From Rhizobiales bacterium UBA697 (GTDB taxonomy: Bacteria; Pseudomonadota; Alphaproteobacteria; Rhizobiales; Ancalomicrobiaceae): 10,184 bases of DNA. The stretch is from contig DBMN01000338.1 in NCBI GenBank assembly GCA_002298965.1, positions 1 to 10,184 on the forward strand. The letters run 5' to 3'. Below are positions 6,010 to 10,184 of this stretch, piece after piece. The notes beneath the pieces are model-generated. The model was given only the letters and a program-made list of their open reading frames with translations, did not search any database and was not told where the DNA came from. Within the stretch, counting starts at the first letter, position 1; every line of letters starts with the position of its first letter. The position numbers and the translations under genes are program-made.

Positions 6010-6589
6010 CGCCGCCGACACCCTCGCCGGGCTCGACGAGACCACCAAGACGCTGTCCGAACGACTTTCCGAGATGGACGGCCTGTCGAAATCGGTCGGT
6101 TCGTCGCTCAACACCGCCTTCAAGGGCGCGGTGGTCCAGGGCAAGGCACTCGACGTCGTGCTGCGCTCGGTCGCCGAACGGCTGTCGAGCAAGGCGCTCG
6201 ACGCGGCGCTGTCGCCGCTGACCGACGGAATCGGCACCGGATTGTCGAAGATGGCGGGATCGCTCGTCGCCGCTCTCGGCTTCTCGCACGGCGGCGTCTT
6301 CTCGGCCGGACGGGTGACGCCCTTCGCCGACGGCGGCGTCGTCTCGACGCCGACCTATTTCCCGATGCGCGGTGGAGCGGGGCTGATGGGGGAAGCCGGG
6401 GCGGAGGCCATCATGCCTCTCGCCCGCGGTCCCGACGGTCGCCTCGGCATCGCCGCGCAGAACACGGCGGGGACGACCCACGTCACCTTCAACGTCACCA
6501 CCCCCGACGCGGCGTCGTTCCGCCGGTCGGAGGCTCAGATGACGAGTATGTTGGCCCGCGCCGTCGGACGGGGACGGCGCGGGCTCTGA
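5996..6589 (+). CDS. Tail tape measure protein (g11), short GTA type
   Basis: A 197-aa tape measure, very short compared with phage versions (often 600-2000 aa) but usual for GTAs, which have short tails. The N-terminal half is helical and Ala/Leu/Ser-rich (MASNDAADTLAGLDETTKTL..., to about 95). The C-terminal half carries the typical tape measure end: GGVFSAGRVTPFADGGVV (99-116), TPTYFPMRGGAGLMGEAGAEAIMPL (118-142), ARGPDGRLGI, and a strand THVTFNVTTPD. GGAG (5984-5987) lies eight bases before the ATG. The next operon gene, g12, is not adjacent: 368 bases with an opposite-strand gene intervene. Confidence 0.92.
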   Translation: MASNDAADTLAGLDETTKTLSERLSEMDGLSKSVGSSLNTAFKGAVVQGKALDVVLRSVAERLSSKALDAALSPLTDGIGTGLSKMAGSLVAALGFSHGGVFSAGRVTPFADGGVVSTPTYFPMRGGAGLMGEAGAEAIMPLARGPDGRLGIAAQNTAGTTHVTFNVTTPDAASFRRSEAQMTSMLARAVGRGRRGL

Positions 6590-6612
6590 CACCGGACCCA
6601 ACGAGGAGGGGC

Positions 6613-6870
6613 TCAGGTTCCGGTGCGTTCCGGGTGCAGGAGTGCCTGCTGAATCACGTCGAGCTGATGAAGTCGCTTCTTCTTCAGCGTCTCGAGATAG
6701 TCGTCCGCGGCAGGCTCCAACTCGTTCTCGATCCGCAGGATCTCGAGGTTCGCTTCGCCGTACGCCTGGACAGCTTTGGAGAACTTTCCGTCGGTCAGCA
6801 CGAGCGAACGGATTCGCTCGGCATGTTCGGGGAATTCCTCCGCGAGGTCGTGGGTAGAATGAACGCTCAT
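6613..6870 (-). CDS. DUF465 / YdcH family small helical protein, opposite strand inside the GTA operon
   Basis: An 85-aa protein: MSVHSTHDLAEEFPEHAERIRSL at the N-terminus, then SKAVQAYGEANLEILRIENELEP and DDYLETLKKKRLHQLDVIQQAL. The LAEEFPEHAERIRSL...Y.E.N.EI.RIE...EP..DD.LE.LKKKRL layout is the signature of the DUF465 (YdcH) family: short soluble coiled-coil proteins of unknown function, common as host genes in Alphaproteobacteria. The ATG at 6870 is chosen because family similarity begins there and a GAGGAGG / GAGAG stretch precedes it on this strand; a GTG at 6918 would add 16 unrelated acidic residues. Three 60-base lines counted by hand are 57-60% GC against 73% in a line of g12. That and the reversed strand suggest a later insertion. 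No known GTA role. Confidence 0.85.
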   Translation of the reverse strand: MSVHSTHDLAEEFPEHAERIRSLVLTDGKFSKAVQAYGEANLEILRIENELEPAADDYLETLKKKRLHQLDVIQQALLHPERTGT

Positions 6871-6937
6871 CTCGCTCTCGTCCTCCTCGTCGCGATGGTT
6901 ACCCGCCCCGCGAAACACCGTCGTTGAGGAAAATCAA

Positions 6938-6961
6938 ATGTTCCGAGGGACACGTTCATGA
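6938..6961 (+). CDS. Possible 7-codon leader ORF coupled to g12
   Basis: ATG at 6938 reads MFRGTRS and stops at a TGA that overlaps the g12 ATG (ATGA at 6958-6961). TGAGGA (6925-6930) lies seven bases upstream, a good ribosome site. It may be a leftover of a former reading frame or a small device coupling translation into g12 after the insertion. It may also be chance, since g12 has its own site (GAGGGA, 6945-6950). Confidence 0.25.
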   Translation: MFRGTRS

Positions 6962-7608
6962 CCGACACCGTCACGGTGGATGCGGCGGAATTTCCGCTCG
7001 CCGTCGCCCTGCGTTCGACCGGCGGACCGGAGCGGCGCACCGAGATCGTCGCGCTGGGATCGGGCCGCGAAGTGCGCAACGCCCGCTGGGCGGGAAGCCG
7101 CAGGCGGTGGGATGCCGGCTCCGGCGTCCGCTCGCTCGACGACCTCTCCGAGGTGATCGCCTTCTTCGAGGCACGCCGCGGCCGGCTGCACGGGTTCCTC
7201 TTTCGCGACCCGCTCGACGACCGCTCCTCACTCCCCTCGCGCACGCCCGGCCCGCTCGATCAGGCGATCGGCACCGGCGACGGGGCGACCGCGCGATTCC
7301 AGCTCGCCAAGACCTACGGCGCCCCGCTGCGCCCCTGGGTCCGCCCGATCGGTCGGCCGATCGCGGCGACCGTGCGCGTCGCGGTGGCCGGGGTGGAGAA
7401 GACCCGCGGCACCGACTTCTCGGTCTCCGAGACCGACGGCGGCGTGACCTTCCTCGCCGGCCGGATCCCGCCGATGGGTGCCGCAGTCACCGCCGGGTTC
7501 CGGTTCCTGGTGCCGGCCCGATTCGACGCCGACGAGATCCGGGTCGACCTGACCGCCTTCCTCGCCGGCGAGATTCCGACCATCCCGATCGTGGAGCTGG
7601 TGTCGTGA
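6958..7608 (+). CDS. Distal tail protein (g12), DUF2460 (TIGR02217)
   Basis: A 216-aa distal tail (Dit-like) protein that makes the ring between tail tube and baseplate hub. The family motifs are clear: EFPLAVALRSTGGPERRTEIVALGSGRE (about 11-38), RNARWAGSRRRWDAGSGVRSLDDLSEVIAFFEARRGRLHGFLFRDPLD (40-87), and IGTGDGATARFQLAKTY (104-120). The C-terminal GFRFLVPARFDADEIRVDLTAF is also typical. GAGGGA (6945-6950) lies seven bases before the ATG. It starts a tightly overlapped block with g13 and g14. Because the preceding gene is on the other strand, its transcript must either read through that gene or start from a promoter in 6871-6957; I could not identify one. Confidence 0.93.
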   Translation: MTDTVTVDAAEFPLAVALRSTGGPERRTEIVALGSGREVRNARWAGSRRRWDAGSGVRSLDDLSEVIAFFEARRGRLHGFLFRDPLDDRSSLPSRTPGPLDQAIGTGDGATARFQLAKTYGAPLRPWVRPIGRPIAATVRVAVAGVEKTRGTDFSVSETDGGVTFLAGRIPPMGAAVTAGFRFLVPARFDADEIRVDLTAFLAGEIPTIPIVELVS

Positions 7609-8486
7609 AGACGCTCTCGCCCGACTTCGCCGCGGCCCTCGCCGGCGGCGTGACGACGCTCGCCACCTGTTGGCGGCTGACGCGTACCGACGGTGCCGTC
7701 TTCGGCTTCACCGACCACGACCGCGACATCGTCCTCGACGGCGTGATCCACGCCGCCGCGACCGGCCTCTCGGCCTCCGAGGCGACGGCGCGGGCCGATC
7801 TCTCGGTCGGCGGGCTCGAGGTCGAGGGCGCGCTGGTCTCCGCCGCCATCGACGTCGCCGACGTCGAGGCGGGTCTGTGGGACGGCGCCCGCGTCGCCAT
7901 CGACGTCGTCGACTGGTCCGACACCACCCGCCGCGTCGCCATGCGCAAGGGCGTGCTCGGCGAGATCGCACGGCTCGACGGCGCCTTCACCGCAGAGATC
8001 CGCTCGCTCGCCCATGTCCTCGACGAGACCCGCGGCCGCCTCTTCCAGCACCGCTGCGACGCCGAACTCGGCGATGCGCGCTGCGGCCTTTCGATCGTCG
8101 CGACGACAGCCACCGTCGCCGCCGTGCTCGACGCCCATCGTGTCCGCGTCGCCGGCCTCGATGCGGCGACGGCCGGCGACTACGACCGTGGCCTCGCGAC
8201 AGTCGCGACCGGCCCGGCCGCGGGTCGCGCCTCGGAGATCCGTTTCCACGGCGTCGATGCCCGCGGCGTCGTGCTCGACCTGTGGCAGCCGATCGCCGGC
8301 GACCTCGCCGTCGGCGATGCGCTCGCCGTCCGCCCCGGCTGCGACCGCCGCTTCGAGACCTGCCGCGACCGCTTCGCCAACTGGCGGTCCTTCCGCGGCT
8401 TCCCCCACATTCCCGGCAACGACTTCCTCGTCGCTTCGCCGGCCGCCAGCGCCGTCGTCAACGACGGTGCCGCCTGGGTGTCGTGA
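7605..8486 (+). CDS. Baseplate hub protein (g13), DUF2163 / BR0599 family, with Fe-S-type cysteines
   Basis: A 293-aa hub protein starting at a GTG that overlaps the g12 stop (GTGA). The N-terminal DUF2163 domain is seen in LATCWRLTRTDGAVFGFTDHDRDIVLDG (19-46), ASEATARADLSVGGLEVEGAL and RSLAHVLDETRGRLFQHRCDAELGDARCG. The C-terminal BR0599-like domain ends GCDRRFETCRDRFANWRSFRGFPHIPGND. Four cysteines, C151, C160, C246 and C253, form C-X8-C ... C-X6-C. As I recall it, that is the spacing that holds the [4Fe-4S] cluster in the related lambda tail tip protein gpL, so a metal cluster is likely here (inference). It joins the Dit ring to g15 and works next to the g14 peptidase. Confidence 0.92.
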   Translation: MKTLSPDFAAALAGGVTTLATCWRLTRTDGAVFGFTDHDRDIVLDGVIHAAATGLSASEATARADLSVGGLEVEGALVSAAIDVADVEAGLWDGARVAIDVVDWSDTTRRVAMRKGVLGEIARLDGAFTAEIRSLAHVLDETRGRLFQHRCDAELGDARCGLSIVATTATVAAVLDAHRVRVAGLDAATAGDYDRGLATVATGPAAGRASEIRFHGVDARGVVLDLWQPIAGDLAVGDALAVRPGCDRRFETCRDRFANWRSFRGFPHIPGNDFLVASPAASAVVNDGAAWVS

Positions 8487-8488
8487 CC

Positions 8489-8959
8489 ATGGAACGCCCG
8501 CCCGTCACCCGTGCCGCGATCGTCGCGGCGGCGCGCCGCTGGATCGGCACGCCCTATCGCCATCGCGCCAGCCTCGAGGGCGTCGGCTGCGACTGTCTCG
8601 GGCTGGTGCGCGGCCTGTGGCGCGAGTTCTACGGCGACGAGCCGGAGGCGCTGCCGCCCTATGCGCCCGAATGGGCCGAGGCCGGCGGCGTCGAGGCACT
8701 CGCCGCGGTCTGCGAACGCCATTTCGTGCCCGTCACCCTCCTCGACGCGCGCCCCGGCGACGTCGTGCTCTTCCGCTGGCGGCCCGATCTGCCGGCGAAA
8801 CACGTCGGTGTCCTCGTCGAGGCCGCCCGTTTCGTCCATGCCTACGACGGTGCCGCGGTGGTCGAGAGCCCGCTCGGTCCCTGGTGGCGGCGCCGCCTCG
8901 CCCGCGCCTTCGCCTTCCCCGGCCTCGACGGGTCGGACGCCGCGTCCCTCACGGAGTGA
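8489..8959 (+). CDS. NlpC/P60 cell-wall peptidase (g14)
   Basis: A 156-aa tail-associated peptidoglycan peptidase that opens the recipient cell wall for DNA entry. It begins with ARRWIGTPYRHRASLEGVGCDCLGLVRGLWREFYG. The nucleophile is C36 in CDCLGLV, the histidine is H105 in KHVGVLV, and the third polar residue is probably H117 in RFVHAYD. RPGDVVLFRW (88-97) is the usual strand before the histidine. All catalytic residues are present. Two starts are possible: ATG at 8489, or an in-frame GTG at 8483 that overlaps the g13 stop as GTGA, copying the g12/g13 junction; the difference is two residues. g15 begins four bases after the stop. Confidence 0.93.
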   Translation: MERPPVTRAAIVAAARRWIGTPYRHRASLEGVGCDCLGLVRGLWREFYGDEPEALPPYAPEWAEAGGVEALAAVCERHFVPVTLLDARPGDVVLFRWRPDLPAKHVGVLVEAARFVHAYDGAAVVESPLGPWWRRRLARAFAFPGLDGSDAASLTE

Positions 8960-8963
8960 TCCC

Positions 8964-10184
8964 ATGGCCACGCTTCTCCTCGCCGCCGCCGGCTCCGCGC
9001 TCGGCGGCGCGATCGGCATCGGCGCGACCATCGGTCAGGCGGTCGGTGCCATTGCCGGCGCGGTGATCGACCGCACGCTGCTCAGGACCTCGCGCGACGT
9101 CGAGGGTCCGCGCCTCTCCGATCTCGACGTCCAGGCCTCGACCGAGGGCGAGCCGATCCCGCGCGTCTTCGGCCGCGTCCGCATCGCCGGTCAGGTGATC
9201 TGGGCGACGCGCCACGAGGAACAGGCGGTGGTGCAGGAGACCGGCGGCGGCAAGGGCGGCTCGTCGACCTCGACCAGTTGGAAATACTTCGCCAATTTCG
9301 CCGTCGGCCTGTGCGAGGGACCGATCGCCCGCGTCGCCCGCGTCTGGGCCGACGGCGTGCTGCTCGATCTCGACGCCGTCACCATGCGCGTCCATCTGGG
9401 CCACGAGGATCAGGAGCCCGACGCCCTGATCCTCGCTCGCCAGGGCGGCATCGCGCCGGCCTATCGCGGCCTCGCCCATGTCGTCTTCGAGCGCTTGCCG
9501 CTCGACGAATGGGGCAACCGCATCCCACAGCTGACCTTCGAGGTGATCCGCGTCGTCGACACGCTGGAGGCCAAGGTCCGCGCGCTGACCTTCATCCCCG
9601 GCGCCACCGAACACGGGTACGGCACGACACCCGTCACCGCGGTCGCCGACGGCGTCTCGGCCGCCGAGAACCGTCACGTCACGACCGCCCGCACCGACTT
9701 CCTCGCCGCCCTCGACGAGGCGATCGAACTCTGCCCCAATCTCGAACGCATCGCGTTGGTGGTGGCGTGGTTCGGCGACGATCTCAGGGCCGGCGAATGC
9801 CGCCTGCGCCCCGGCGTCGAGGTGGCGGCGAAGACGGTCACGGGTGGTCCGGCCTGGTCGGTCGCCGGCCTCGCGCGTGGCGAGGCGCGCATCGTGTCGC
9901 GCGTCGACGGACGCCCCGCCTGGGGCGGCACGCCCTCCGACGCGACCATCGTCGAGGCGATCCGCGAGATCCGGGCGCGCGGGCTGAAGGTGACGCTCTA
10001 TCCCTTCCTCGCCATGGACATCCCCCCCGGCAACGGCCGACCCGATCCCTGGGGCGCGGCGGAACAGGCGGCCTTCCCCTGGCGCGGCCGCATCACCACC
10101 CATCCCGCCCCCGGCCGCCCGTCGAGCGCCGACCGCACCGCGGCGGCGCGCTCGCAGATCGCCGCCTTCGTCGGTTCGGTCGCG
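8964..10184 (+). CDS. GTA host-contact protein (g15, 'megatron'), 3'-truncated by the window
   Basis: The frame from ATG 8964 is open for 407 codons to the window end, and GGAG (8953-8956) precedes it. In RcGTA this protein has about 1300 residues, so about 70% is outside. Visible in order: a hydrophobic Gly/Ala N-terminus with GxxxG spacing (LLLAAAGSALGGAIGIGATI, 4-23) likely to be a membrane-inserting or tube-plugging segment; STEGEPIPRVFGRVRIAGQVIWATR (59-83), the common start of tail-tip proteins; LCEGPIARV (116-124); AYRGLAHVVFERLPLDEWGNRIPQL (166-190), a lambda gpJ-like signature; and, from about residue 262, RIALVVAWFGDDLRAGECRLRPGVE, then LKVTLYPFLAMDIPPGNG, the start of the GTA TIM-barrel-like domain. 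It forms the fibre-bearing tip that meets the recipient. Confidence 0.93.
   Translation, partial: MATLLLAAAGSALGGAIGIGATIGQAVGAIAGAVIDRTLLRTSRDVEGPRLSDLDVQASTEGEPIPRVFGRVRIAGQVIWATRHEEQAVVQETGGGKGGSSTSTSWKYFANFAVGLCEGPIARVARVWADGVLLDLDAVTMRVHLGHEDQEPDALILARQGGIAPAYRGLAHVVFERLPLDEWGNRIPQLTFEVIRVVDTLEAKVRALTFIPGATEHGYGTTPVTAVADGVSAAENRHVTTARTDFLAALDEAIELCPNLERIALVVAWFGDDLRAGECRLRPGVEVAAKTVTGGPAWSVAGLARGEARIVSRVDGRPAWGGTPSDATIVEAIREIRARGLKVTLYPFLAMDIPPGNGRPDPWGAAEQAAFPWRGRITTHPAPGRPSSADRTAAARSQIAAFVGSVA

Noticed and set aside
4426..6237. Long - strand open frame opposite g7-g11
   Set aside because: Shadow of several overlapping, recognised + strand genes; it is low-complexity and matches no family.
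6634..6927. 97-codon + strand frame in the g11-g12 gap
   Set aside because: It is the antisense of the DUF465 gene, whose protein pattern is clearly the real one.
6871..6957. CtrA-type or sigma-70 promoter for g12 or the DUF465 gene
   Set aside because: No TTAA-N7-TTAA and no convincing -35/-10 pair on either strand; AT-richer stretches are too short to support a call.
7314..8408. 364-codon - strand open frame opposite g12 and g13
   Set aside because: Both + strand genes here are identified by family motifs; this frame has none.
8949..10103. 384-codon - strand open frame at the right end
   Set aside because: Antisense of g15, which has a good start, clear family motifs and an open frame to the end of the window.
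1..10184. Ordinary active prophage
   Set aside because: The gene set and order, the g3.5/g10.1 small genes, the very short tape measure and the TIM-barrel g15 match GTAs; no integrase, repressor, replication or lysis gene is seen. The flanks are not visible, so this is strong but not absolute.

Overview
The window is an almost complete structural gene cluster of a Rhodobacter capsulatus-type gene transfer agent (RcGTA-like), all on the + strand. It runs from a 5'-truncated portal gene (g3) to a 3'-truncated g15 host-contact protein. GC content is very high (about 70% in the stretches I counted) and codons end in G or C. Together with the RcGTA gene order and an inverted palindromic repeat of a type I associate with Hyphomicrobiales (Rhizobiales), this points to an alphaproteobacterium, probably of that order. 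Genus and species cannot be read from this window.

Layout: portal g3 (1-1155, start upstream of the window), g3.5 head-formation protein (1152-1340), a REP-like inverted-repeat doublet (1355-1480), a possible 45-aa small ORF (1549-1686), g4 prohead protease (1689-2252), g5 major capsid (2256-3542), a gap with three successive GC-rich hairpins (3550-3655), g6 head-tail connector, g7 head closure, g8 tail terminator, g9 major tail protein, g10 and g10.1 tail assembly proteins, g11 short tape measure, a DUF465/YdcH-family gene on the opposite strand (6613-6870), g12 distal tail, g13 hub, g14 NlpC/P60 peptidase and g15 (8964 to the window end, still open).

How it works together: g3-g5 build and mature the capsid, g6-g8 join head to tail, g9-g11 make a short tail, and g12-g15 form the baseplate and host-contact, cell-wall-cutting apparatus. 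Most neighbours overlap by 4 bases (ATGA or GTGA) or sit within 15 bases, as expected for a co-transcribed, translationally coupled operon. No integrase, replication or lysis gene appears here, which fits a domesticated GTA rather than an ordinary prophage, although the flanks are not visible.

The parts that depart from a textbook cluster are: (1) a lower-GC, reverse-strand DUF465/YdcH gene between g11 and g12; (2) an inverted REP-like doublet between g3.5 and g4; (3) a likely programmed -1 frameshift, or missing start, joining g10 to g10.1, because conserved-looking residues of the chaperone lie upstream of its only ATG; (4) a four-cysteine pattern in the g13 hub that matches the one I recall for the Fe-S cluster of lambda gpL; (5) hairpins between g5 and g6; and (6) a tiny coupled ORF just before g12.
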